A program made the position numbers and the translations under genes. This document shows positions 32,755 through 44,160 of a stretch of DNA of 64,000 nucleotides, piece after piece. The notes beneath the pieces were generated by a model, which saw only the letters and a list, made by a program, of their open reading frames with translations, did no database searches and had not been told where the DNA came from. The stretch covers positions 14,200,501 to 14,264,500 of the forward strand of contig NC_084922.1 in NCBI RefSeq assembly GCF_958298935.1. The letters are read 5' to 3'. Source of the stretch: Phragmites australis (taxonomy: Eukaryota > Streptophyta > Magnoliopsida > Poales > Poaceae). How positions within the stretch are numbered: the first letter of the stretch is position 1; every line of letters begins with the position of its first letter.

Positions 32755-34836
32755 AAGGTTTCTCCCTGCGCCTTATCTCAATGAGCTGGTATCTATAAAT
32801 CAAAGCGTTTTTGTCAAAAAGAGGTGTATTCAGGACAACTTTATTTACACTCAAAATCTGATCAAGAGCTTGCATAGGAAAAAGAGCCCGCCTTGTTTCT
32901 TAAATTGGACATTGCTAAAGCGTTTGACACTGTGAGCTGGGAATATCTGTTGGAACTTCTGCAGAAATTGGGTTTTGGACAACGATGGTGTAATTGGATT
33001 GCTCTTCTACTCGCCACATCTAATTCTTTCACCAAAGAGGCTTTCGCTAGGGTGACCCGCTCTCACCAATGCTCTTCATTTTGGCCATTGACCTATAACA
33101 AAAATTATTCGACTTGGCAGTTGCTCGAGGTTTGTTGAAACCAATTCGCAATAGGGCAGCTAGACTGCGTATCTCACTTTACGCTGATGATGTAGCTATT
33201 TTCATCACACCAACAAAGGAGGATGTCATGACTGTCAAAAGCGTTTTGCAGACCTTTGGAAAGGCCTCAGGACTTTTAACAAATATGGAAAAAGTGAGAT
33301 TTACCCTATTGGTTGCAACGGCCTAAACATGGAGGAAATCTTCAATGTTCTTCCAACTCAACTCAAGAACTTCCCTTGTAAATATTTGGGACTGCCTCTA
33401 TCCACTAAGCGACTGCGGAAAACTGAATTACAACCTCTAATTGACAAGATGACCGGAAAGCTTCCCGGATGGAAAGGGAAACTCTTCACGAAAGCAGGTT
33501 GCCTGACTCTAACTGATTCTATTCTTTCATCGCAGCCTATCTATCATCTCTCGGTCTTCCAACCGAATAAGCGGGCCATCAAAAGCATGGATCGTATTAG
33601 ACGTGCCTTTCTATGGAAAGGAGCAGACCAAGTGAAAGGAGGACACTGCTTAGTCAGCTGGACGAAAGCTTGCCGACCAAAGAAACTGGGAGGGCTTGGC
33701 TTAAGAAACTTATTGGTCTTTGCAAGAGCTCTCCGGTTGAGATGGTTGTGGTTTGAATGGCAAACTTCGGAAAGGCCATGGCTTGGGGTTTCTTTACCTT
33801 GTGATGACTCTGATCATCGCTTGTTTATGGCTTCGACAGAGGTCACGATAGGTAATGGTCTAAAGGCGAAATTCTGAGACTCCAATTGGCTGCACGGTCA
33901 AGCCCCAAAGGACTTGGCACCGAACCTCTTTCATCACCACAAGAAAGCACCGGAGTGTTGCGCATGAGCTACAAAATGGAAATTGGATCTGCTCCGTAAG
34001 AAACATCACTACCTCCATACAACTAAATGAGTTCGTTGCTCTATGGGTGAAAATCCATGATGTGGTCCTGTAGCCAAACGTTCCAGACAATATCATTTGG
34101 AAGTGGACACCAGACGGCATCTACAGTGCGAGATCAGCTTGGTCCAATTTCATGGCTCCTTCTGCCGATTCAATGCCAATCTGATTTGGAAGGCAAAGGT
34201 TGAAAACAAATGCAAATTCTTTGCTTGGTTATTTGTGCAGCACAAGCTCAACACTTCGGATAACTTGTCAAGAAAAAATTGGCTACACAATATCATGTGC
34301 CCTCTATGTGATCAGGCACAAGAAACTGCACTCCATCTTGGTTTCCAGTGTGTGTTTTCAAGAGAGGTTTGGGAGCATGTGGCACGCTGGTCACATAAAC
34401 AAGTTTTGTCGTATGCTGTTGCAGAACCATATTGATGTGAAGGATTGGTGGGAGGAAACAATGGCATCGATCACTATATCTGATCAAAAGATGGCAAACT
34501 CCGTGTTCATATATACCTGTTGGAACATTTGGAAGGAGAGGAACCGAAGAATTTTTCAAAACAAAAGCCTACAACCTATCTAGATCTCGCATTTGGCAAA
34601 GGAGGAGGTCACGACGAAGATAGGAACTATCATGGTGTCTGATTGATTGGCCTGATGTTGCCACTCGGTTTTCCCTGCTTGGTGACCTCTCGTTGTGTGT
34701 ATTTGTTTCGCTAGTTCCTTCTTCCTGTTGTTTCTGCTTCTTATCTGCCTTGCGACGGTGAACCTTGTTTTTATTCTTTTTTCCTTCCTTCTTTAATGAA
34801 TTGCAGAGCTCCTGCCCTCCTTTTCAAAAAAAAAAA
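32755..34836 (+). pseudogene. 5'-truncated L1-type LINE (reverse transcriptase and zinc-binding end)
   Basis: Translation across three frames gives a plant LINE reverse transcriptase in order: 'QSVFVKKRCIQDNFIYTQNL' (~32800), 'LKLDIAKAFDTVSWEYLLEL' (~32900, catalytic Asp), 'GDPLSPMLF' in degraded form (~33055), 'SLYADDVAIF' (~33176, catalytic YADD intact), 'KYLGLPL' (~33378), 'FLWKG' (~33610), and the zf-RVT region 'KCKFFAWL', 'CPLCDQAQETALHL' (~34210-34340). It ends with 'WNIWKERNRRIF', a T/C-rich 3' UTR and an 11-base A run (34826-34836). The endonuclease and ORF1 are missing. Frames change near 33110 and 33330, and there are later stops. Confidence 0.85.
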
Positions 34837-34839
34837 GAA

Positions 34840-35370
34840 TCCTCACTCTAACATTCCTACTTCTTGATTATTTGAGCTGCACTAGCTAGATATGGCAGCA
34901 CCACTCAATGGAGTCCAAAACGCTCGCTCTCGGCTATCACCAGTGACTTCCCTACTGATTTCTAATTCATATTTGTGTGCACTCTCACCAGGTGCAACAA
35001 TTATCTGGTATGCTTGCTGTTTTGTCTTAGCTTTTTGTGCTTGGTTTCCGCATGTCATAGCAGATTGACAAGGTCATGTCACATGCTGGCTACATCGGAT
35101 GCATAATTTGCATTTATAGTTAAATTACCATGTTCCACACCTTTATTCCTCACCTTTAGTGCATATGCGCTCATATTACTTGATAAGCCCATAACTCCTT
35201 CGGATACGATCAATACCGTCAATAATCCTCAAATCATATAAGGTCCAATTACAAAAGCATGTGCACGACAATTAGACCACCAGGTAAGCTCATTTTTTGC
35301 TGTTCATATTTCCTTGGATGGATTACTACTAAATTCTTGTGATATTTTATTGCTTAGGAACATGGGAGAA
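34840..35370. other. Intergenic, no gene recognised
   Basis: Directly after the LINE poly(A). The Helitron 5' end might lie between here and 36440 but no TC-start with the usual following motif could be fixed. Confidence 0.3.
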
Positions 35371-36012
35371 TCACTACAACCTTATCCGGACATCACTCCT
35401 TGAAGGTCAAATCTACTCAGACTCGAGGCTGAGCTCTAGTCGAAGTCGTAGTCGTGGTCGAGTCCTAGGATAACACGTCAATAAATGGGCATAACTCTCT
35501 CATACGAAGTCCGTTTTAGGCAATCTTGAACATTCTGAAAAGCTTACGACGAGCCCTTTCTAATAGATATAAGCTCGACCAAATATTCCTTATGGTGTAG
35601 TTTGAGTCGAAGGAATAAGGTATTGCATCACCGTTTTAACCTTGTCGGGTCTTGTAATCTTGTCGAGGTCGGGGTCCAGGTTGTGCACGCCTCTTTCCAC
35701 GGTTGCACAACCCTAGGTTGACCCCCTCATGTCCTATAAATATACGGTAGCCGTCATAGTTTAGACTTGGGTTTAGCTTAGATTATTCTGTTTTAGACAG
35801 TTTCGCCGTTTATCTGTTTGTTGAACCATAAACTTGAGTACTTCATTGGTATTAGCAATATTCAGATTGCATCTACTTGTTCTTGCTTGTGCTCTCGATT
35901 CATTTGCAGGAAAAGCCTTCTTGACGAGATCAACCGTGTCTTGGCACGGTTGATAACCACAGAGTAGTGGTACAACTGTGAATACTTTGCAGATTCGATC
36001 TGCGCTACATCA
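35371..36012 (+). mobile_element. LTR-like fragment
   Basis: It has the style of a gypsy LTR: 'gggcataactctctcatacgaagtccg' near 35486, a TATA-like 'cctataaatatacgg' at about 35735, then a leader ending 'gatctgcgctacatca' near 36012. Neither a firm start nor a target duplication was found, and no PBS follows. Confidence 0.35.
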
Positions 36013-36086
36013 ATCATCGGCCACAAACGTAAGTCAACCCATTATGTCATTTCTCTTCTTTCCTTCTGATACATATTCCTCAGGGC

Positions 36087-36275
36087 TCATATGCTCCTAA
36101 CAGATCATGGTATACAGAGATCGATGCCAAAGACTCGCTAGTCATATGCTCCAAACAGACCATGGTACACAGATATCGATGCCAAAGACTCGCTGCTAAT
36201 ATCAATGCCAAACACTCGCTACTAATATTGATACCAGAGAATCGCTGATAATATCGATGCCAAAGACTCACTAAA
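36087..36275. repeat. Minisatellite: 55-bp duplication and 26-bp x4
   Basis: A 55-base unit starts at 36087 and 36142 ('tcatatgctcc.aacagaccatgg'). Its last part, 'atatcgatgccaaagactcgct', is then repeated every 26 bases from 36173, 36199, 36225 and 36251 with increasing divergence. Confidence 0.8.
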
Positions 36276-36630
36276 AATTATGTTCTCAATGTAACGACCT
36301 AGCTCAATTTGTTAATTGTTTTCTTTTATTTCTCATTGATTTGCTTAATTTGGTTACCCATTTCTTACAACCCCTGCTTCTTAACTAGTACCATTTTTGC
36401 CCCCATTGAATCTTGGACTGCCTTGCTACACATGTTGTTATTGCAGTGCACTCTTATGGTATGAGGAGCGGCTCAACCGGCGTCATCACACATCATCGCC
36501 ATTGTATAATACATGTTGCAAGGAAGGAAGTGTTACCCTACCTCCATAAAGACCACCTCCGGAGCGTTTACACAACCTCCTGATGGGAATAAACTAATTA
36601 AATGTCAACTCATTTCTTTGAAAACATCAG

Positions 36631-36717
36631 GTCAGTAGCCTCTTTGTCTACCTACAAATGATTGGTGTTAGTTTATCTTATTCTGTGGTTAACACTAACG
36701 TTTCTTCATAATATCAG
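36631..36717 (+). other. Intron in the Helitron gene
   Basis: Protein similarity stops at 'catcag' (36630) and resumes at 'gtcttataattc' (36718), with GT...AG ends (GTCAGT at 36631, ATATCAG at 36717). The word 'atcaggtc' is present at both edges. Inferred from the reading frame only. Confidence 0.5.
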
Positions 36718-37435
36718 GTCTTATAATTCAATGTTTGCACTCAAATTAGTGGGTGTTGAAGTAATTGATTCCATCAATGATGGTCAAGGTCCATACATAT
36801 TCAAGATAAGTGTGTAGCTCTGCCATCATATTGGATCACTCTTGCAATGACAAGGTAGTCATCCAGAGTATGCTTAGCTATACATCTTTGATACTCAGAA
36901 TGAAATTAGAAAAAAAAAATGCAGGTTGGTACCTATGCTAATAGTAGCTTCGGGCCTTATAGAGATGCTGAACACTCACAATCCAATTGTTAAGCTGTTT
37001 AGAACAGCGCGTGATAGACTATCTGAAAACATTGGCGATCATTGTTGCATAAAGATTTTTAGAGTTCCAAATAAGCATGCTGATATATATGGTGCACCAG
37101 TAGCATCCGAGGTTGTTGGTTTAGTGGTTAGTGATCTTGGTGAAACTGATATGGGCCATGACTTAATAGTTGAGGATCAGGCCGGTCAGCTATGTAGGGT
37201 GCATGAAAACCATTGCAAGTCCATGGCAATGCAATACCCAATTCTATTCTCCTACGGAGAGGATGGCAACCATGAAAACATTTTGTACGGATGATGTCGA
37301 CAATCAGAGTCCATAAAAATGAAGCATGTTACTATGTTGGAGTACTATGCATATAGACTTCATGACAGGGTCAATGATTTCAACACTCCAATGTGTTGCA
37401 AGAGAGGGACACAATCTTATATAGTTGATGCATAT

Positions 37436-38904
37436 TGTTGAGTGGAAGAATCTTGATTGAGGCACTATAGGATAGAGTCATTTTAGCTCAAGTATAGGAC
37501 AACTTTGTAGGACTGAGATAGGTGACTAGAGGGGGGATCAATAGGCATCTTAATTTCTTGTGAAATAGATGGTCTACTCCTTGTTCACCCGATGTACCTC
37601 GAGAAGAAATCACCACAAAGAGTAAAGCAACAGAAATTCAGGCTCAACCTGGAAGTTTTGATTCAAAAATCAAATTTGAAAATCCAACAAAAGATGGGTC
37701 TCATGGTTGAAATCGAACCCTAGGTTCCACATCAAACCAATCCATGACTCAACCCCACACAAAAATTGGATCTTTAGCAGAAACACCAAAAACTCAAGGA
37801 GATGATCACCGGGTGAAGAAAACTTCCAAGCTCATGGATTAGAGGCAAAGGAATTTAATACCCAATTGTGTACTTTTGTACGCGAATTTTATGCCTCTAG
37901 CAACTAGAAGATTAACTCCAACAAGGTGGAAAAATTTAGCTCAAGCACGAAAACGAAAATCGCAACTGAGATCGAAAACTTGCAAAAAAAAAACAAACAA
38001 GGGAACCAATAGAGGGAAACTAGAAGTAGGGTATTGCATATGCAAAAAAATAAACTTCCTTACTCAAAGTGGTCAGCTCTATTTTGGGCAAATTGCAAAT
38101 ACTTTTCTCTCAAAACTCACACCTATTACATAGGCTAAGCACTCATCCTTCCTCTCCTCTTAAACCCTAGCACTAGGCTCTCAAATGGGTGACACAAGGG
38201 GCTCAACTGGCTAGTTCAAACTCTCTCATAGCCCTACCCCTCTATTTATAGGCTTAGGAAACTTGATCCCTAAATTTTCTAGCTTGTTACCAAAATACAC
38301 CTCTCTTATAGTACACTACTATCTACCACTGAGGACATTTTGATCCATTTTTTACTTCGTTTATCGAACGGCCATGACGCTTTCATGACTTAGCTTCACC
38401 TTGACGCAAGCTTCACGATGGTGTCACATACTCCTCCACTCATCCTATGGTTTTGAGGCCCAACCGTAAAACCCTCTGCATGCTTCTCAAAGCGTGACTC
38501 ACCATTTGCTTACACCTGAAGCAAGCGCTCTGATTTCGACATGTGTACTCCATCTTACGATCTTGACTGCTGACAAGTCTCTCCTGCTCCTGATCCCTCA
38601 GGCAGCTTTTTCACTTGCACCGGCATCCCTTTCGCGTTTCATGCTTTGCTTGACCTCCATGTTTACAGCTAGGATCACCCTTGACTCCGCACAGCCTCCT
38701 TGATTGTCCGGCACCAAGCACCGGCTTAGCCCTAATCACCCACCGTCAACCACTAAGTTGCATCCATCACCTGCACACCATGAGACAAACAAACACATTT
38801 CTCTAACTCCAACTCTAGTTAGTCCATAATCAAAATGCTCGAACCAAGCTCAAGCAATCAAAAACTTGACAAACCAAATCGACAACCTTGTCAATCACTC
38901 ATCA
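37436..38904 (-). mobile_element. Solo LTR inserted in the Helitron gene
   Basis: 1469 bases, plus-strand ends TGTTGAGTG...CACTCATCA, a 9-base inverted end with one change, flanked by identical 5-mers CATAT (37431-37435 and 38905-38909). Its promoter points to the minus strand: a TATAAATA box reads in reverse at about 38248-38258. There is no internal domain. Removing it rejoins the Helitron gene at 'gatgcatat|taacc'. Confidence 0.85.
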
Positions 38905-39284
38905 CATATTAACCAAGGCATATTTCAACTTGGTTTCTCAAACTCCCTTCAAGGAATTTCGTGATAGCGTTGCTCAAGGGGCGACAAATGGCTCTAACAC
39001 TAGTCAAATAGTTGTGTTGCCTTCTTCACTCGTTGGAGGGCTACTCTATTGGTACCAAAATTATTTAGATTGTGTAGCGCTCTGTGGAAAATATGGTTGT
39101 CCTGATTTATTTATCACATTCACAGCAAATACTTCATGGTCGAAAGTGACAGAAGCCTTGGTGTTTGTTCTAGGACAACAACCATCTGACAGACCTAACA
39201 TTATGGATCGTGTATTTCACATAAATCTAAACATATTCATAGATGACATGACAAAGAGGGAGTTTTTTGGCCCAATTATTGCAG

Positions 39285-39495
39285 GTGATTTGCTAGCTCT
39301 TCTAAACATATTTTTCTGCATATTGCTTCCATACACATTTTCCTACATATTATAGTTCTGTGTACAAACGTTTCACTAACTGACTTAATCTGTACAGTTG
39401 TATACACTATCCCTACAAATTGCTTTCAAACGTATTTTCCTACATATTATAGTTCTGTGTACAAATGTTTCACTAACTGATTTAATTTGTACAAT
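39285..39495 (+). other. Intron region in the Helitron gene with internal duplication
   Basis: Similarity stops at 'attattgcag' (39284), before GTGATT, and resumes at 'tatacactatcgagttcc' just before the HUH motif. A ~97-base unit covering the acceptor is repeated (about 39337-39433 and 39434-39530). The first copy keeps a TGTACAG acceptor; the second has TGTACAA. Confidence 0.5.
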
Positions 39496-41935
39496 TGTAT
39501 ACACTATCGAGTTCCATAAGCGTGGTCTTCCCCATGTGCATATCATACTATGGTTAGCCAGGACCAATCCACTGATGGCTGGGGATGTTGATGCTTTCAT
39601 ATCAGCACAACTACCAGATCCTTCTATTGATCCGAATGGCTATGAGGCTATTTCAACATTTATGATACATGGATATTGCGGTGCTGCAAATCCATCATGT
39701 TCATGCATGATAGATAGTGAGTGTTCAAAATATTATCCAATGGAATATCGTCATCTTGCCAAATGGCCATGTTCGATATGCTAGACCAAAAAATGGGACA
39801 ACTACTTGCAAGAATGGCATTGATGTAGACAACCAATTTGTTGTCCCGCATAATGTGAACTTATTAGTAAAGTATCAAGCACATATAAATGTTGAAAGGG
39901 TCAACCGTGACATCATGGAAAAATATCTGTTTAAATATTTTACCAAGGGATTTGCCTACGCAAGGATTGGTCTCCAGCATAAAATGACATCTGGTGCTTC
40001 ATCTAATTAAGGGGTTGATGAGATTCGTGACTACCTCGAATGCTGATCCATTGCTCCTAATGAGGCAGCATGACATTTACTTCAGTTTGACATTCATCAC
40101 ATTGATCCTTCCGTTGAGCGGCTTACCATTCACTTGCCATTTGAAAACAATGTGACATTCACTAAGGATGGTGACTTGCAACAGGTCCTACAAAACCCGA
40201 ACAACCGCATCACAAAGTTGATTGAATGGTTTCAAGCAAACAAGATATATCCTCATGCTGCTCAATATACATATGTTGAGTTCCCCGAGAAATTTACTTG
40301 GCACAATGATGGCAAATATTGGTTTCCACGAGAAGGTTCTCACAAGATTGGAAGAGTCGCACATGTTGGTCCTAACAAGGGAGAACAATATTACCTACGT
40401 ATGTTGCTGCATGTAGACAAAGGAGCAAAATCATATTAAGATATTAGAACTATTGACAGTGTGCGGTTCCAATGTTTCAAGCTGCTTGCTAAGCTCTAGG
40501 CCTACTAGGTGATGATCGCGAGTGGTCATCTACGATATCTGATGCAGCATGCTTGACTCTTCCCTACCAACTCCGCGAGTTATTCGTTACACTCCTCTTC
40601 TGTGATGTTGGAAATCCCTTAGATTTATTTGAGGAGCATGTTTCCACAATGGCAGAGGATGTTTCCTACAGTATCAAGCATAGAACAACAGCGCTTCCTA
40701 TGCCCTCTCTCACTAAACTTGTTAGATCTTCTTTCCTTGCTGAAATAGACAAGCTGCTTAGGAATTCTGGATATGATTTGCAACATTTTAGCTTGCATTG
40801 CACCACTGTATGCAGCAGCACATCTTCCATGATCAATAGGCTTTTACTAGACGAACAATCATATGATTTTGAAACAATATCAGCAGAGGCAGCTGAACAA
40901 CTTAGAAAGTTAAATCCTAGCTAAAGGAATATCTATGATGCCATTCTTCACTTAGTAACCAATAAAATTTGACGCATGTTTTTTGTCTACGGATATGGTG
41001 GCACCGGAAAAACATTTTTGTGGAACACATTGCTTAACAATATAAGGTCCCAAGGGAAAATTGCTCTAGCTGTTGCCTCCCCAGGAATAGCAACATTATT
41101 GTTGCCAGTAGGACACACACCTCATTCTTGGTTCAGAATATACCTGAACATAGAAGAACACTCAATTTGTGCTATTAAGATAAATATCCATTTAGCTCAG
41201 CTTATACAACAAACATCTTTAGTTATATGGGATGAAGCACTTGTCAATCATAGACATTGCTTTGAAGCCCTTGATCGCACCCTGAGAGACATCTTACCAG
41301 CAGATGCTTCATCCCATATGCTGCTATAAACTCTCAGATGATCTCACAACTAAGAGCCGAGGAAATGTCATATTATAGCTTTGACACAATTAATGACAAT
41401 ACAAGTAATTGTGCAACATTCGATGCTCTTTACCCAACATAGTTTCTCAATACAATACAAATAAGTGGTTTACTAGACCATCACCTAAGGCTAAAAGTTG
41501 GAGTTCCAATAATGCTTCTACGCAATCTCAACCCATCGAAAGGCTTCTGCAATGGAACAAGATTTATAGTTACCTAGCTAACTTGCCGGGTTATCGAAGG
41601 GGAGATAATCACAGGAAAAGCTAAAGGCTGTAAGACATATATATAAGAATAGTCACTACATCCACTGGTAACAAGTGGCCTTTCAAAATAAAATGATGGC
41701 AATTCCCCATTAGAGTTTCATATGCAATGACCATAAATAAAAGCTAAGGGTAAACACTTAGTAGAGTTGGTGTCTACTTTCCCATCCCAATCTTTTCACA
41801 TGGACAGCTATACGTCGCTTTCTCACGAGTCACCTCACTAGATGGCCTTCGTATTTTGATTGAAAATAACTCCCCTGAACGTGCAAATAGCACTCACAAT
41901 GTTGTGTACACATAAATATTTGCTGATCTAGCTTG

Positions 41936-42744
41936 ATGTTAAGTTTCCAAACCTAAAAAAGTTTATTAATAGATATTTCTATCATACTTCTTGCTATTTC
42001 ATTGCTCTTTGCTTAACTTTCATAGACCTGTGTTGGCACATTACATACCAGGAACTCATACAAGCATACATGTCAAAGAGTCCATACAACCATGAAGATT
42101 ATTTTAAGAATGCTGCAAAGCTTTTAACCCGCATGTTATTCATTTGCCTTCTCTCCGTACATCTCCTCTCATTTTTCTGAGTACTACCCAAATCTGACTA
42201 TAACATTTTGTGATTTTGGTATCTTACCCTACCCTAATAGAGATTTACCATTTGCTGCATACTTTTGTGCCCTGTATACTAGCTATATGCCTTTTGCCCC
42301 TTTTCCATACATGATATTACAAGATAATGATCAAATCATATTTGAACTGTGTTGCATATGAACTTTAATGCGGTTTTTGTTCTTGATAAGTTATTACCTT
42401 CAGATTATATATACTCAGTGCAAAAACAATTCTTATATGAAAATGTTCTTTTTTTGGTAGGGCTATTATGCTCCATGCACGAAGTATCTATTGTGCATAT
42501 TTTCCTATTGTATAAGAATTATACTCACGTTCAGCTGCATTACAGACCCATAAATAAAGATCTCCATGATGCTTCAGTTTGTACTTGAGGTATATGCACA
42601 CTTTCATTTCATATCTACAACCATTTACCAGTTCACACACCTCCAAATGAATATGTATGCTGGGCTAAAAATACATTATTGACCTAATGCAATACTTCGA
42701 TCCTCGGCCCGTCGCCCATGATAACGCTTGGGGTTTCTGCTAGT
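41936..42744. other. Helitron 3' non-coding region
   Basis: AT-rich, no gene. Short frames such as 42349-42588 show no domain. It ends at the CTAGT terminus. Confidence 0.45.
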
Positions 42745-42789
42745 TATATTTACAAGGATGGTAGCATACACTGTGCACTTGACATGAGG

Positions 42790-44160
42790 GCTCATATTGC
42801 CCTTTGATCCACCAAAACTTTGCCCAGCTTCCAAAAACTGCCAACACCTATGGGAGTCTTCATTAAGAAACTCCTCAAACCGTCTATCTTGATAGCCTCA
42901 AGCACAGATGCTTCCCAACTCGACCAACAGTTTGGTCAGGTTAGCGAGGTAGAATCCGCAGACATGGAACCTGTGCTATTTGAATGCGAGCTGACTTGGA
43001 TGACCACATTTCGAGCCTATCTCGAAGGTCGGGACATCCCTAACGATGAAGCGTTTGTAGAGAAAATTGCTCATAAGTTCAAGCTATACGCTCTAGTAGA
43101 CAACGAGCTCTACCAAAAGGGGAGTAACGGAATCTTAATGAAGTGCATTACTCGGGAGGAGGGCAATAGAATATTACTCGATATCCATGGAGGTATGTGT
43201 GGTAATCATGCGTCTTATCATACCTTGGTCAGAAATTTTTTCTGCCAAGAGTTCTTTTGGTCGACTGCCCTCTAGGAGGCTTTTGAGCAGGTCAAAAAGT
43301 GCGAAAGCTGCAAATTTTTCAGAAGATAGGCCACTCAACTAGCCCAAGCTGTTCTAACAATTTCTCTGTCTTGTCCTTTCTCTGTCTGGGGCTTGGATAT
43401 CCTAGGACCATTCCTAAGAGCCCAAGGTGGTTATAAGTTCCTATTCGTGGCTATCGACACGTTCACTAAGTAGATCGAGGCCGAACCCATAGGAAAGATA
43501 ACCCATACGACATCCCACATCGAATAATTACAAACAATGGTAGCCATTTTAGAAGCAAGACCTTTACTGCATTCTGTGAAGAATTTGACATCAAAACTTG
43601 CTTTACTTCAGTAGCTCACCTCAAAGTAACGGTCAGGTTGAGTGCGCCAATGGTATATCCTTTCACGGTATCAAAACTGTCTTTGATAGGTTGAAAGTCT
43701 ACTCAAACCTCTGGGTGAAGGAACTTTCCTCAGTACTATGAGCCATTCGCACCTCGAATAACAAAGCCACTGGTGAAACTCCTTTCTTCTTGGTCTACGG
43801 AGCAGAGGTGGTGCTTCTGACTAAGTTGCAAGAGCAGTTGCGAGCAAACGATATCAACCTCCTTGAGGAGCATCATGATCCAGCGTTCATATGAGCGGCT
43901 AAGTATCAGCAAGCGTTACATAGATATCACAGTCAGAAGATCCAGCTCAGGAAACTCACTGCCGGGGACCTTATTGTATGAAAGTTGGAAAAAACAGCTA
44001 GGCGCCACAAGTTATCATCCAAGTGGGAAGGGTTCTACATAGTAGTCGAAGTAACTCGACTTGTATCAGGGTGATTATCTACTATGAACGGTAGGTACTC
44101 AAAAACACGTGGCATATCGATCAACTCCAATAGTTTTATTCATAGATAAGGAAATTTAAG
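42790..44160 (+). pseudogene. Gypsy integrase region of pol, broken
   Basis: 'LEGRDIPNDEAFVEKIAHKF' (~43025), then the integrase zinc-binding region with His and Cys pairs: 'HGGMCGNH' (~43190), 'KKCESCKFF' (~43295); the catalytic core start 'FSVWGLDILGPFLRAQGGYK' (~43380) with its Asp, 'FLFVAIDTFTK' (~43440); later 'GQVECANG' (~43630) and 'FFLVYGAEVVL' (~43790); and a C-terminal 'RRHKLSSKWEGFY' (~44000). The wording fits the Tat lineage. Several in-frame stops (for example at 43273) and frame changes break it. It once encoded the enzyme that inserts the element's DNA. Confidence 0.8.

Larger units (their letters stand above)
36440..41935 (+). pseudogene. Helitron Rep-helicase (HUH nuclease + PIF1-like helicase), broken
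   Basis: Domains in order: 'WYEERLNRR' start region (~36455); Helitron N-terminal region with 'LIEMLNTHNPIVKLFR' (~36960); after the solo LTR, 'KYGCPDLFITFTANTSW' (~39095); 'EFHKRGLPHVHIILWLA' with the HUH metal motif His-Val-His at 39533-39541; 'YLFKYFTKG' with both catalytic tyrosines at 39924 and 39936; 'GRVAHVGPNKGEQYYLRMLL' (~40350); PIF1-type helicase with Walker A GYGGTGKT (about 40991-41014) and Walker B VIWDEA (about 41222-41239); 'GQLYVALSRVTS' type end near 41810. This is the Rep/helicase that nicks and unwinds DNA in rolling-circle transposition. Many stops and frame changes make it inactive, although the key catalytic residues are still readable. Confidence 0.85.
36440..42744 (+). 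mobile_element. Decayed Helitron (Rep/helicase type)
   Basis: It carries the Helitron Rep/helicase gene and ends CTAGT at 42740-42744 followed by T, the expected Helitron 3' terminus (CTRRT|T), with a weak hairpin (CCCA...TGGG) about ten bases before. The 5' end is not identified, so the start given is where protein similarity begins. The right flank is the interior of a Tat-lineage gypsy element, suggesting the Helitron landed in it, or that the junction is a later deletion. It is split by the solo LTR at 37436-38904. Confidence 0.7.

Noticed and set aside
40976..41329. A host PIF1 DNA helicase gene
   Set aside because: The helicase is preceded in order by Helitron Rep motifs (HUH and two tyrosines) and followed by a Helitron terminus, so it belongs to the transposon.
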